The translations under genes were made by a program, and so were the position numbers. Shown here piece after piece: positions 33,588 to 41,823 of a stretch of 64,000 nucleotides of DNA. Positions within the stretch are counted from its first letter, which is position 1; every line of letters begins with the position of its first letter. Source of the stretch: JAVBMP01 sp031552195 (lineage in GTDB: Bacteria; Desulfobacterota; Desulfovibrionia; Desulfovibrionales; Desulfovibrionaceae); contig JAVBMT010000011.1 in NCBI GenBank assembly GCA_031552195.1, positions 37,385-101,384 of the forward strand, read 5' to 3'. Under the pieces are notes generated by a model that did no database searches, had not been told where the DNA came from, and worked only from the letters and a program-made list of their open reading frames with translations.

Positions 33588-34358
33588 TCATTCCGCGAAT
33601 ACAACCATTCCGGAAGAGGCTCCGCGCAAGAGGCTTTTCGCCCGTTCAGCCTGCGTAAGGCTGCTGAACGGCCCGGCCTGGACGCGCCAGACCCTGGCTT
33701 CGTTGGCGTAATAGATCCTTGACGCCAGCCCGTTTCCGCTTATCTGTTTGGCCATGGCTTGGGCGTTGGGTTTTTGCGAGAAAGAGCCAACCTGCACGTA
33801 AAAGCTGGGCGGAGTCGCCTGCCTGGGGTTTTGTTGCGGGGCGGGCAGAGGCGACGGGCAGGCCGGAGGAGCGCCTATGGCTTCAACGCGCACGCGGGCG
33901 GTTCCGCAGCCCAGCATGCCAAGGCGGTCGGCTCCGGTTTTGGAAAGGTCGATGACGCGTTTGTCGATAAAAGGCCCACGGTCGTTGATGCGCACCACAA
34001 TGCTCTTGCCGTTCGTAAGGTTGGTCACCCGCACCTTGGTGTCAAAGGGCAGCAGCTTATGGGCGGCGGTCATGTCGTACATGTCGTATTCTTCGCCGTT
34101 GGCCGTCGTTTTGCCGTGAAAATCCGGGCCGTACCACGAAGCTATGCCTTCTTCGCGGAACCCCTGGGCGCTGGTCAGCGGGTAATATGTGGTGCCGTCT
34201 ATCGTATACGGCTTGAAGCCGCGCGCCGTGCGCGAGCCGGACTTGCCCAGACCCGAGTAAGCTCCGGACTGCGTCCCCTTTCCGCAGCCGGACGCGAACG
34301 CGAGCGTCAGGGCTATGAAAGCCGCCAGAATATGGTTATATAACCGTAAAGTTCGCAT
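33588..34358 (-). CDS. rlpA: RlpA-like septal lytic transglycosylase with SPOR domain
   Basis: RlpA cuts glycan strands lacking stem peptides at the division septum. The 256-residue product is a lipoprotein (LALTLAFASGC lipobox) with a double-psi beta-barrel domain: GIASWYGPDFHGKTTANGE, TAAHKLLPFDTKVRVTN and VRINDRGPFIDKRVIDLS. A Pro-rich linker leads to a C-terminal SPOR domain (FYVQVGSFSQKPNAQAMA ... VWRVQAGPFSSL), which binds denuded septal peptidoglycan. Both domains look complete. The start at 34358 has AGG upstream and the signal peptide begins there; an upstream extension in frame shows nothing. It converges with the hydroxyacid dehydrogenase gene. Confidence 0.92.
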   Translation of the reverse strand: MRTLRLYNHILAAFIALTLAFASGCGKGTQSGAYSGLGKSGSRTARGFKPYTIDGTTYYPLTSAQGFREEGIASWYGPDFHGKTTANGEEYDMYDMTAAHKLLPFDTKVRVTNLTNGKSIVVRINDRGPFIDKRVIDLSKTGADRLGMLGCGTARVRVEAIGAPPACPSPLPAPQQNPRQATPPSFYVQVGSFSQKPNAQAMAKQISGNGLASRIYYANEARVWRVQAGPFSSLTQAERAKSLLRGASSGMVVFAE

Positions 34359-34495
34359 AAAGCACCTGCCTGTGCCTGTATCATAGATGCCCTGATTCTG
34401 AAAAGCGTTTATCGGCGCGCGGGCCGACATCCGCATTCCGGCAGCCCTCAAGCCAGCCTCTTGCCGGTTATGGCGCCGGTTTGCGGCAAAAATGG

Positions 34496-34867
34496 TCAGG
34501 CGCTTAAAGAAAGCGTTCCCTGCGCGGAAATGGAGCCGCCTTCGAACTGCACGGCTGTTCCGTAACAGGTGAAGAATTTGCTGCCGTCCGGGTGAAATGC
34601 CACCTGTTCCTGGTAGCCGATAATAGCTTGGGCGCCCTTGTTCACGGCGCGGGTGGCCATGCCGAAGAAGGCTTCCTCCGAGTCATAGCCGCGAAAGACC
34701 ACCAGGCCGAGCACGCGGCCTATTTTGCGGTCTTCTCCCAGGTCCTGGGTGGTGACTACCGGAAAACGCCCGGCGGAAAAAAGTTCCTTCACTCTTTCCA
34801 GGTTTTCCGCTTTCTGCGAGCTGGATTTTTTGGTTTTCTTATCGTTGGCGCCCATCAAAAAGAACAT
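34496..34867 (-). CDS. Small YbjQ/UPF0145-like protein
   Basis: The 123-residue product has a strong AGGAGG ribosome site. After a basic N-terminus rich in Lys and Ser, the segment FPVVTTQDLGEDRKIGRVLG LVV (abridged to VVTTQDLGEDRKIGRVLG) and RAVNKGAQAIIGYQEQV, ending FFTCYGTAVQFEGG, has the shape of the YbjQ (UPF0145, DUF74) fold, a pentameric domain whose function is unknown; some relatives are called heavy-metal-binding. The assignment rests on a weak motif match. It lies 137 bases upstream of rlpA on the same strand. Confidence 0.65.
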   Translation of the reverse strand: MFFLMGANDKKTKKSSSQKAENLERVKELFSAGRFPVVTTQDLGEDRKIGRVLGLVVFRGYDSEEAFFGMATRAVNKGAQAIIGYQEQVAFHPDGSKFFTCYGTAVQFEGGSISAQGTLSLSA

Positions 34868-35055
34868 GCTATCCTCCTGAAAGTAAACCGCTTTGCGCGT
34901 TACCGTTGCAATCTGTTTTACGAAGGCAAAATCTGCATTCGCAAAAAACCATGCAAACTTTGGGCCATAAATATAATATACTGATTTATCTGTATTATTT
35001 TTCTAAGACTTTCTTTTCGTGACGTTCGGCCAAAAAATTGACTGGGGTTTAGTAT

Positions 35056-35084
35056 TTGCCAAACTCAAATCTATGACTTATATT
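35056..35084 (+). promoter_or_regulatory. Sigma-70 promoter for secA
   Basis: TTGCCA (35056-35061) and TATATT (35079-35084) are 17 bases apart in an AT-rich stretch. Transcription would start near 35092, about 74 bases before secA. It is the best promoter match in the 298-base gap 34868-35165; nothing else in that gap is recognised. Confidence 0.55.
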
Positions 35085-35165
35085 TAAAAGATATATATAC
35101 AAAAAGGGGCAAGCCGTTTTGGCCGCGCCCCAACTCAACTTAAGCCCTAAGCTCCCGGAGCCGCA

Positions 35166-37769
35166 ATGTTTAAAATGATCGCCCGTAAAATTTTCGGTTC
35201 AAGCAATGAACGCTACATAAAAAAGATTATGCCTCTTGTAGACAAAATCAACGCCCTTGAGCCTGAAATGCGCGCCTTGGCCGATTCCGATTTTCCGGAG
35301 CGCATAATCCGCTACAAGGAAGAAGCGCAAAACGGGCGCGCTCTTGACGATATGCTGCCTGAAGTTTTCGCCCTGGTGCGCGAGGCCGGGCGCCGCGTTC
35401 TCGACATGCGCCACTTTGACGTGCAGCTTATCGGCGGCATTGTGCTTCATAATGGGAAAATAGCGGAAATGCGCACCGGTGAAGGCAAAACGCTGGTGGC
35501 TACCCTGCCTGTGGTTCTTAACTCCCTTTCCGGCAAAGGCGTGCACGTCGTCACGGTTAACGACTACCTGGCCCGGCGCGACTCTGAATGGATGGGCAAG
35601 ATATACAGCTTCCTCGGGCTGAGCGTCGGGGTTATCCTGCACGGCCTGAACGACGCCGAGCGCAAGGCCGCCTATGCGGCAGACATCACTTACGGCACCA
35701 ATAACGAATTCGGCTTCGACTATTTGCGCGACAACATGAAATTTTACCAGGAACAGCTGGTGCAGCGGCCGCATAATTACGCGATAGTCGATGAAGTCGA
35801 CTCCATTCTTATAGACGAGGCCAGGACGCCTCTGATCATTTCCGGGCAGGCTGAAGATTCAACCGACCTTTACCGCAAGATAGACGCCATAATTCCCCGC
35901 CTTGAGCCTGAAACGGATTATTCGGTCGATGAAAAGGCCAGAACCGCCTCGCTTACGGAAGAAGGCGTGGCCAAGGTTGAAAGCCTGCTGCATGTCGACA
36001 ACCTCTTTGACCCGCAGAACATCACCTACCAGCACCATGTGCTTCAGGCCCTGAAGGCTCACAAGGTGTTCAGGCGCGACGTCGACTACATCGTCAACGA
36101 CGGGCAGGTGGTCATAGTGGACGAGTTCACCGGCCGCCTGATGCCGGGCCGCCGTTTTTCAGACGGCCTGCACCAGGCCCTTGAAGCCAAGGAAAAGGTC
36201 AAGGTGGAAGCTGAAAACCAGACCCTGGCCTCCATTACCTTTCAGAACTACTTCCGCCTTTACGACAAACTTTCCGGCATGACCGGAACGGCCGATACCG
36301 AAGCGGTCGAATTCCACGAAATATACGGGCTTGAGGTTATCAGCATTCCCACGCACCGGCCTATGGTGCGCGATGACATGCCGGACCTCGTCTACCGCAC
36401 CAAGGCGGAAAAATACGAAGCCATCACCCAGGCTATAGCCGAACTTTACCGCAAGGGCCAGCCGGTATTGGTGGGCACCATTTCCATTGAAATTTCCGAG
36501 CTGCTTTCATCCATGCTGAAAAAGGCGAATATTCCGCACAACGTGCTGAACGCCAAACAGCATGACAAGGAAGCCGCCATCATCGCCGAGGCGGGCCAGG
36601 CCGGCAAGGTGACCATAGCCACCAACATGGCCGGGCGCGGAACGGACATCGTGCTGGGAGACGGAGTGCGCGAACTGGGCGGCCTGCATATCCTGGGAAC
36701 GGAACGGCATGAAAGCCGCCGCATAGACAACCAGCTGCGCGGGCGTTCCGGCCGCCAGGGCGACCCCGGCTCTTCGCGTTTTTATCTTTCGCTTGAAGAC
36801 GACCTGATGCGCCTGTTCGGGGCAGACAAGCACATGAAGCTGATGGAAAGCCTTGGCCTGAAAGACGGAGAAGCCATTGAGCACGGCCTTATAACCCGCG
36901 CCATCCAGAACGCCCAGAAAAGGGTGGAAGGGCATAACTTTGAAATACGCAAATCCTTGCTTGATTTCGACAACGTTATGAACCAGCAGCGCGAGGTAAT
37001 CTATTCCCTTCGCCGCGACACCATGCGCTCAACCGAACTTGAAAGCCGTTTCGAAACATTCGCCGATGATTTGCTGGACGAGATATTCGCCCCGGCCGAG
37101 GCCGCCAAGGGCGACCTTGAGCCTGAGCAAAATGAAATTATCTATGCGCATCTTGAAGATATTTTCAATATTGCGCGCGAAGAGGCCGCCGCTCTCGCCG
37201 GCGGACGGGCCCTGCCCGCGCCGGAAGCGGTCAGGGAAAGCGTTTTCGCCTCGCTTGACCGTAACCTGAAAACCCACATGGGCGAACGCTACACCGACCT
37301 TTTGCGTTACTTCCTGCTGGAAGAGCTGGACCGGGCCTGGAAAGAGCACCTTCTGAACATGGATCACCTGCGCGAGGGCATCGGGCTGCGCGGCTACGGA
37401 CAGCGCGACCCAAAACAGGAATACAAGCGCGAAGGTTTCAGCATGTTCCAGGCCATGTTGGAAAGGATACGCGAAAACGTGGTGCGTATTTTGACTCACT
37501 TGCGCTTGCAGGCGCCTTCCGAGGAACCGTCCGCGCCTGAAGAAACGCCGGCGGACCATTCCGCCCAGACTGAGGCCCAGGCCTCCAGGAACGCGCGGGA
37601 CATGGAGTTTAAACACAAGGAAACCACAAAGCTTTCCTATTCCGGCGAAGCGGCGGAACAGGCCCGTAAAACTCCGGTCAAACGCGACGCTCCGAAGGTC
37701 GGGCGCAATGACGAATGCCCCTGCGGCAGCGGGAAGAAGTATAAAAAATGCTGCGGAGCTGGAATGTAA
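35166..37769 (+). CDS. secA: Preprotein translocase ATPase SecA
   Basis: SecA drives preproteins through the SecYEG channel using ATP. The 867-residue product starts MFKMIARKIFGSSNERY. It contains Walker A in EMRTGEGKTLVATLP (102-109), the DEAD-like VDEVDSILIDEARTPLIISG, MTGTADTEAVEFHEIYG, GTISIEISELL, AGRGTDIVLG and the helicase motif ELGGLHILGTERHESRRIDNQLRGRSGRQGDPGSSRFYLS (abridged: QLRGRSGRQGDPGSSRF). The extreme C-terminus carries the zinc-binding SecB/lipid-contact tail ECPCGSGKKYKKCC. Length and motifs are complete. GGAG precedes ATG 35166. The next gene starts inside its stop codon (TAATG). Confidence 0.98.
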   Translation: MFKMIARKIFGSSNERYIKKIMPLVDKINALEPEMRALADSDFPERIIRYKEEAQNGRALDDMLPEVFALVREAGRRVLDMRHFDVQLIGGIVLHNGKIAEMRTGEGKTLVATLPVVLNSLSGKGVHVVTVNDYLARRDSEWMGKIYSFLGLSVGVILHGLNDAERKAAYAADITYGTNNEFGFDYLRDNMKFYQEQLVQRPHNYAIVDEVDSILIDEARTPLIISGQAEDSTDLYRKIDAIIPRLEPETDYSVDEKARTASLTEEGVAKVESLLHVDNLFDPQNITYQHHVLQALKAHKVFRRDVDYIVNDGQVVIVDEFTGRLMPGRRFSDGLHQALEAKEKVKVEAENQTLASITFQNYFRLYDKLSGMTGTADTEAVEFHEIYGLEVISIPTHRPMVRDDMPDLVYRTKAEKYEAITQAIAELYRKGQPVLVGTISIEISELLSSMLKKANIPHNVLNAKQHDKEAAIIAEAGQAGKVTIATNMAGRGTDIVLGDGVRELGGLHILGTERHESRRIDNQLRGRSGRQGDPGSSRFYLSLEDDLMRLFGADKHMKLMESLGLKDGEAIEHGLITRAIQNAQKRVEGHNFEIRKSLLDFDNVMNQQREVIYSLRRDTMRSTELESRFETFADDLLDEIFAPAEAAKGDLEPEQNEIIYAHLEDIFNIAREEAAALAGGRALPAPEAVRESVFASLDRNLKTHMGERYTDLLRYFLLEELDRAWKEHLLNMDHLREGIGLRGYGQRDPKQEYKREGFSMFQAMLERIRENVVRILTHLRLQAPSEEPSAPEETPADHSAQTEAQASRNARDMEFKHKETTKLSYSGEAAEQARKTPVKRDAPKVGRNDECPCGSGKKYKKCCGAGM

Positions 37770-38248
37770 TGCGTTTTTTGCTGGCTGACGACGACCTTGT
37801 CGGACGCAAGAGCCTGGAAAGCATTCTTTTTTCCTATGGCGAATGCGACTGCGTAGTCGATGGGCACCTGGCCGTGGAGGCCTTTGCGAAAGCCATGGAA
37901 GCGGGGCGTCCTTATGACCTTGTCTGCCTTGACATTATCATGCCGACCATGAGCGGGCACGAAGCCCTCGCCAGGATCAGAAACCTGGAAAAAGCCGCCC
38001 GCGCTCCGCGCGGCTGGCGCTTTTTGCGCCGATTTTTCAGAAAACCGGGCGGAAAAGGCCGTGGGGAAGTTCCTGTTATAATGGTCAGCGGGCTGGACGA
38101 TTCGCAAAACATAGCCCAGGCCTATCTTGAAGGCGCGGTTTCGGCCTATGTGACAAAACCGTTTGACGCCAAAGATTTTCGTGAACTTCTGTCCGCCTTC
38201 GGTATCTATGAGAAGAAAGCGCGGCGGAATGTGGAAGCGGTTTTATAA
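37769..38248 (+). CDS. Single-domain response regulator with an insertion
   Basis: The 159-residue CheY-like protein has the acidic pocket DDD at residues 7-9, the phosphorylation site Asp 55 in YDLVCLDIIMPTMSG, a Ser/Thr site in VIMVSGLD, and the conserved Lys in VTKPFDA. Between helix 3 and strand 4 there is a basic insertion of about 25 residues (KAARAPRGWRFLRRFFRKPG), which is unusual for a receiver. No output domain is present, so it acts by protein contact. It overlaps the secA stop codon by one base, implying translation coupling, but no kinase is nearby. Start ATG 37769 is supported by GGAG upstream. Confidence 0.87.
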   Translation: MRFLLADDDLVGRKSLESILFSYGECDCVVDGHLAVEAFAKAMEAGRPYDLVCLDIIMPTMSGHEALARIRNLEKAARAPRGWRFLRRFFRKPGGKGRGEVPVIMVSGLDDSQNIAQAYLEGAVSAYVTKPFDAKDFRELLSAFGIYEKKARRNVEAVL

Positions 38249-38257
38249 GGAGATGTT

Positions 38258-39172
38258 ATGAAGAATATTTTTAAGCCGGCAGTGTTTGTTTTGTTCTGTG
38301 GCGTGTTTTGCGCCTGTTTTTTCGCCGTTTTCCCGGCTGAATCCGATGCGGCCCGCCTGGGCGGGGGGCGTTCTTTCGGCTCAGGGTCTTCATATGGGCG
38401 CAGCGCTCCCGCTCCTCAGCCTTCACGCCCCGCGCAGCAGGATTATTACCAGACTTCGCGCCAGCAGCAAACGGCTCCTGTTCCCGGGCCGGCTTCGGGC
38501 GGTTTTGGCGGCAAGGGCCTGCTCGGCGGCCTTCTGGCCGGAACCCTGCTTGGTTCCATGCTGGGCGGCGGCCCATCCGGCGGAGCCGGCTTCCTCGATA
38601 TTTTGCTTATAGGCTTCATGATTTATTTCGGGCTGAAAATTTTCAGCCGGCTCAGAAGGCCCGCTCCGGCAGGCAGCGGTAACGGCGGGGTTTCCGCCGA
38701 CCCGTGGGGACACCTTAAAAGCGCGCCGCAAGGCGGCGCGGGAACCGGCGCGAACGGCGGCGGTTTTGCCTCCGCCGGGCCGAAGCTTCCGCCTGATTTT
38801 GACCGGGAGGATTTCATCAAGGGAGCCAAGGCGATGTTCATGCGCCTGCAATCCGCCTGGGACGTGCGCGATTTCGACGACCTTGGCAAGTTCGTTACCC
38901 CGGGCATGCTGGAGGAAATCCGCAAACAGGCGGAAGAAGACCGCGAACCGGGTAAAACCGAGGTTCTGATGCTTGACGCCGATCTTGTGGACTGGAGAAC
39001 GGACAAGGCGGAAGGCGGCGAACGCGAACTGGCCGGAGTGTATTTTCAGGCCCTGATGCAGGAAACGCTTGAAGACGGAACCATCCAGGCGCGCGAACTT
39101 TGGACTTTCTGCCGCGACGCCGGTAAGAACGGCAGCTTGTGGCGGCTTGACGGCATTCAGCAAGTCGAGTAG
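38258..39172 (+). CDS. Tim44-like domain membrane protein
   Basis: The 304-residue protein starts with a signal or anchor segment (FVLFCGVFCACFFAVFPAES), then a Gly/Ser/Gln-rich low-complexity region, a Gly-rich transmembrane stretch (GLLGGLLAGTLLGSMLGGG and FLDILLIGFMIYFGLKIF), and a C-terminal Tim44/TolA-like domain from about residue 175 (DREDFIKGAKAMFMRLQSAW, EIRKQAEEDREPG, GVYFQALMQETLEDG, ELWTFCRDAG). In bacteria such proteins are inner-membrane proteins of unclear role. ATG 38258 has AAGGAG at the right distance. It follows the response regulator by 9 bases. Confidence 0.85.
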   Translation: MKNIFKPAVFVLFCGVFCACFFAVFPAESDAARLGGGRSFGSGSSYGRSAPAPQPSRPAQQDYYQTSRQQQTAPVPGPASGGFGGKGLLGGLLAGTLLGSMLGGGPSGGAGFLDILLIGFMIYFGLKIFSRLRRPAPAGSGNGGVSADPWGHLKSAPQGGAGTGANGGGFASAGPKLPPDFDREDFIKGAKAMFMRLQSAWDVRDFDDLGKFVTPGMLEEIRKQAEEDREPGKTEVLMLDADLVDWRTDKAEGGERELAGVYFQALMQETLEDGTIQARELWTFCRDAGKNGSLWRLDGIQQVE

Positions 39173-39211
39173 TAACAAATCGTCAAATAATTAAATAAAG
39201 GTATAAAATAT

Positions 39212-39874
39212 ATGTTGCAGTTTAACTGTTTCGGGCTGGGCCCGCTGGATACCAACTGCTATATGGTCAGCAACGGCAAAGAGGCCGTGGTGATTGATCC
39301 GGGCGGAAACCCCGGCCAGGTGTTGCGTTTTGTGGCGAACGAAAACTGGAAGGTAACGCACATTTTGAACACGCACCTGCATTTTGACCACACTTACGGC
39401 AACGCCGTCATGATCGCTGGAACCGGGGCACCGGTACTGGCGTCAGAGCGCGACGGTTTTTTGCTGGAAATGGAGCACGGGCGCGGCGGCGGTTTCGGCC
39501 TGCCTTTGGTGAATGAGTATGCCTTCACCAACCTGGATGAAGGCGACCTCGACATCCTGGGAGTAACCTGCAAGGTGCTGGCAACTCCGGGGCACACTCC
39601 GGGGAGCCTGTCTTTCTATTTTCCTCCGGAAGCCGTCGGCTACGAAGATAACAAGGGGCCGGGTCTGATTTTTTCCGGCGATGTGATATTCAAGCGTTCA
39701 GCCGGGCGCACTGACTTTCCCGGCGGTGATTCCGACACCCTTATGCGTTCCATTGTCGGAAAAATATTCACATTGCCGCCAGACACCATCATTTTCAGCG
39801 GGCATGGCCCGGAAACGACGGTCGGCGAGGAAATGGAGAAAAATCCTTTTTGCGGCAGGAGCAAGGGATTGTAA
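39212..39874 (+). CDS. Metallo-beta-lactamase-fold hydrolase (glyoxalase II-like)
   Basis: The 220-residue product has THLHFDH at 54-60, the Zn-binding HxHxDH motif. GATPGHTPGSLSF-like residues (VLATPGHTPGSLSFYF), FSGDVIFKRSAGRTDFPGG and HGPETTVGEEMEKNPF complete the metal ligands. This is the short YcbL/glyoxalase II type, which hydrolyses S-lactoylglutathione or similar thioesters, in the cytoplasm. The physiological substrate is not known from sequence; many deltaproteobacteria lack glutathione, so another thiol is possible. The ribosome site is weak (AAAGG). It ends at a perfect terminator. Confidence 0.88.
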   Translation: MLQFNCFGLGPLDTNCYMVSNGKEAVVIDPGGNPGQVLRFVANENWKVTHILNTHLHFDHTYGNAVMIAGTGAPVLASERDGFLLEMEHGRGGGFGLPLVNEYAFTNLDEGDLDILGVTCKVLATPGHTPGSLSFYFPPEAVGYEDNKGPGLIFSGDVIFKRSAGRTDFPGGDSDTLMRSIVGKIFTLPPDTIIFSGHGPETTVGEEMEKNPFCGRSKGL

Positions 39875-39910
39875 CAAAGAAGGAACAACGTTTGTTGTTC
39901 CTTCTTTGTT
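39873..39910 (+). terminator. 17-bp perfect hairpin terminator
   Basis: AACAAAGAAGGAACAAC (39873-39889) pairs with 39894-39910 over a 4-base loop; the right arm is T-rich and followed by TG. The left arm includes the stop codon of the hydrolase gene. Confidence 0.85.
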
Positions 39911-40001
39911 TGTATGTCATGCCCGGCTGTTCCGGCCTGACAAACCTGCCATGGAAAATACCGTGCCTGTAACCACTTAACTTTGTTACGGAATTAATTG
40001 T

Positions 40002-40676
40002 ATGGGCATTAAAAATTTAGACGCGGCCTTGAATGGAGAAAAACAGAAAAATCTTTTCGCCCGTTTCCCCCTGGTGCTTGCCTGCAGCCCACGCCGGGGC
40101 AACTGTGATCTGGCGGCTCAAATTTTTGCGTCCGAGCTGGCCGGTAAATATGATTTTTTTGATTTGCCGCCTTTTTTTCTCCGCCACTGCCGCGTAGCGC
40201 CCTGCATAAGCTGCGGAGCGTGCGAAAAGCGGCGCAGGGCGGCGGCGTCCGCTGGGCCGGAGCCAGGAACGCATGAAACTGGCGACATTGTCTGCCCGTG
40301 CGTTGAGCACGATGAAAGCGAAATTGTTTTTCGCGCCCTGCTGGAAGCTCCGGAAGTCTGCCTGGTTTCGCCCATTTATTTCTACAACCTTCCGGCCCAG
40401 TTTAAAATTTTGATAGACCGCAGCCAGTTTTATTACAACAACCCGGGCTTGCGCGCTAAAAAAAACAAGCGTCAGGTCAAGGTTATTCTTATCGGGGGGC
40501 GGCGGAAGGGTGAAAACCTTTTTTCCGGCAGCCTGTTGACGCTTAAATATTTTCTTTCCGCCCTCGGCCGCGAGGTTGCAGCCGACCCTTTGCTGCTCTA
40601 CGGTCTTGATGGGCCGGAAGACCTGCAATCCAGGCCGGATTTGCAAGAGCAGATAGCCGCCTATGCCAGGCGCTGA
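40002..40676 (+). CDS. Flavodoxin-fold NAD(P)H oxidoreductase with Cys cluster
   Basis: The 224-residue protein has a flavodoxin-like FMN domain of the NADPH-dependent FMN reductase / iron-sulfur flavoprotein type. PLVLACSPRRGNCDLAAQ binds the phosphate of FMN, CRVAPCISCGACEKR supplies Cys ligands that suggest an iron-sulfur or redox site, and LVSPIYFYNLPAQFKILIDR follows. A second Cys group lies in DIVCPCVEHDE. Such proteins reduce small molecules in anaerobes. Its substrate is unknown. The end overlaps comF by 14 bases, so the two are co-transcribed. The start ATG 40002 has only a weak ribosome site. Confidence 0.8.
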   Translation: MGIKNLDAALNGEKQKNLFARFPLVLACSPRRGNCDLAAQIFASELAGKYDFFDLPPFFLRHCRVAPCISCGACEKRRRAAASAGPEPGTHETGDIVCPCVEHDESEIVFRALLEAPEVCLVSPIYFYNLPAQFKILIDRSQFYYNNPGLRAKKNKRQVKVILIGGRRKGENLFSGSLLTLKYFLSALGREVAADPLLLYGLDGPEDLQSRPDLQEQIAAYARR

Positions 40677-41496
40677 ATCTCCATTCGGGCGCGTACGCTC
40701 CTTTGTTGGTTCCGTGCGCGCCCTTTTGGCTGAAAGGCGTTGTTTGCGTTGCGCTTTCCCGGTTTCCTCCGAACGTCGTCATTTCAGCGGGCTCTGCCCG
40801 GATTGCCTGGCCCTTTTCACACGCCGCGGCGGCGGCTATTGCCCGATTTGCGGTGAACTGACCGCCTGGCCGCATCTTCCGCCCGCCGCTTGCGCCCGGT
40901 GCCTTAGCGCTCCCCCGCCTTGGCGGGCGGCTTTTTTTTACGGGGTTTACGAAGGGGCGCTGCGCGAAGCCCTGCTTGGGTTAAAATATGGCGGACGCCT
41001 TCATCTGGCTTCTTTTCTCGGGCGTCTTCTCGCTTCAACCCCTGGTTTGCGAACCTGGGCTGAAGACATGAAGGAAAAAGGCGAAAAAGCGGTTATAAGT
41101 CCGGTTCCCCTGCATAGCCGCAGGCAGTTTCAACGCGGGTTCAACCAGTCGCATGAACTGGGGCGGCATCTCGCCTCTTCACTGGGCGTTCCGTTTGTTC
41201 CCGGTTTGCTGCGCCGGGTGCGTCCAAGTCGCCCGCAAAGCGAGCTTAGCCTGGAAGAAAGGCAAGATAACGTGAAGGGCATTTTCATGGCGGCGCAGGC
41301 GGCGCGCGGCTGCCATGTTCTGCTGCTGGATGATATTTTCACCACCGGAGCGACGCTGCGCGAAGCCTCTTTGGCCTTGTTGGAAAAAAATGCCATAGCG
41401 GTAAGCGTGGCGAGCGTCGCGCGCACTGAAAGCGGCCTTTCTGCTCAGGCCAGGCGTCATAGTGATACGCGTCCACCGCAGAAAAGGCCGCTTTGA
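40663..41496 (+). CDS. ComF family phosphoribosyltransferase-like protein
   Basis: The 277-residue product starts with two zinc-ribbon-like Cys pairs (CLRC ... CPDC and CPICGELT ... CARC), followed by a phosphoribosyltransferase fold with the PRPP-binding motif VLLLDDIFTTGATLREASL and the loop PVPLHSRRQFQRGFNQSHEL. ComF proteins are needed for DNA uptake in naturally competent bacteria (as ComFC or GntX), though many carriers are not competent. No other competence gene is nearby. The gene overlaps the flavoprotein by 14 bases. A hairpin at 41505 follows its stop. Confidence 0.9.
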   Translation: MPGAESPFGRVRSFVGSVRALLAERRCLRCAFPVSSERRHFSGLCPDCLALFTRRGGGYCPICGELTAWPHLPPAACARCLSAPPPWRAAFFYGVYEGALREALLGLKYGGRLHLASFLGRLLASTPGLRTWAEDMKEKGEKAVISPVPLHSRRQFQRGFNQSHELGRHLASSLGVPFVPGLLRRVRPSRPQSELSLEERQDNVKGIFMAAQAARGCHVLLLDDIFTTGATLREASLALLEKNAIAVSVASVARTESGLSAQARRHSDTRPPQKRPL

Positions 41497-41504
41497 TTGC
41501 GTCC

Positions 41505-41523
41505 GGCATGAAAAATTCATGCC
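41505..41523. terminator. Short hairpin after comF
   Basis: GGCATGAA (41505-41512) pairs with TTCATGCC (41516-41523) over an AAA loop. No T run follows. It lies between comF and the convergent phage cassette. Confidence 0.4.
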
Positions 41524-41546
41524 TAAGCCTATGGCATAGAGCCTGA

Positions 41547-41801
41547 TTACTGCATTTTTCCTTCACCAGGCACATAAACCCTGTTCATGACATTCTCCCA
41601 GGCGGACCGGCAGTGCCCGTCCTGCCAGAAGAAAATGCCGTCAACCATGCGCCTGGCCAAAGCCCAGCCCGCATTTTTGTCTTTCAGCCGCCAGCAGCGG
41701 GCGGAAAACGTTTCATCCGCCCAGCCGCCGGCCGCGACGTTCAGTAATTGGTCAAAGGCCACAATAAGTTGCTGGCCGTATCCTTTTATTCCCGCAGGCA
41801 T
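41547..41801 (-). CDS. Small phage-type protein (prophage hypothetical)
   Basis: The 84-residue protein contains VAFDQLLNVAAGGWADETFSARCWR and RRMVDGIFFWQDGHCRSAWE, a pattern (LNA...G.PDET.SAR.WR ... R..D.LFFWQ..HC..) that I know from small proteins near the tail end of many prophages. Its function is not established. It has a good GGAGG ribosome site and is the last gene, in transcription order, of the minus-strand tail-fibre cassette, 22 bases after the tail-fibre gene. Confidence 0.7.
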   Translation of the reverse strand: MPAGIKGYGQQLIVAFDQLLNVAAGGWADETFSARCWRLKDKNAGWALARRMVDGIFFWQDGHCRSAWENVMNRVYVPGEGKMQ

Positions 41802-41823
41802 AACTTCCCTCCCTTTTATAAGG

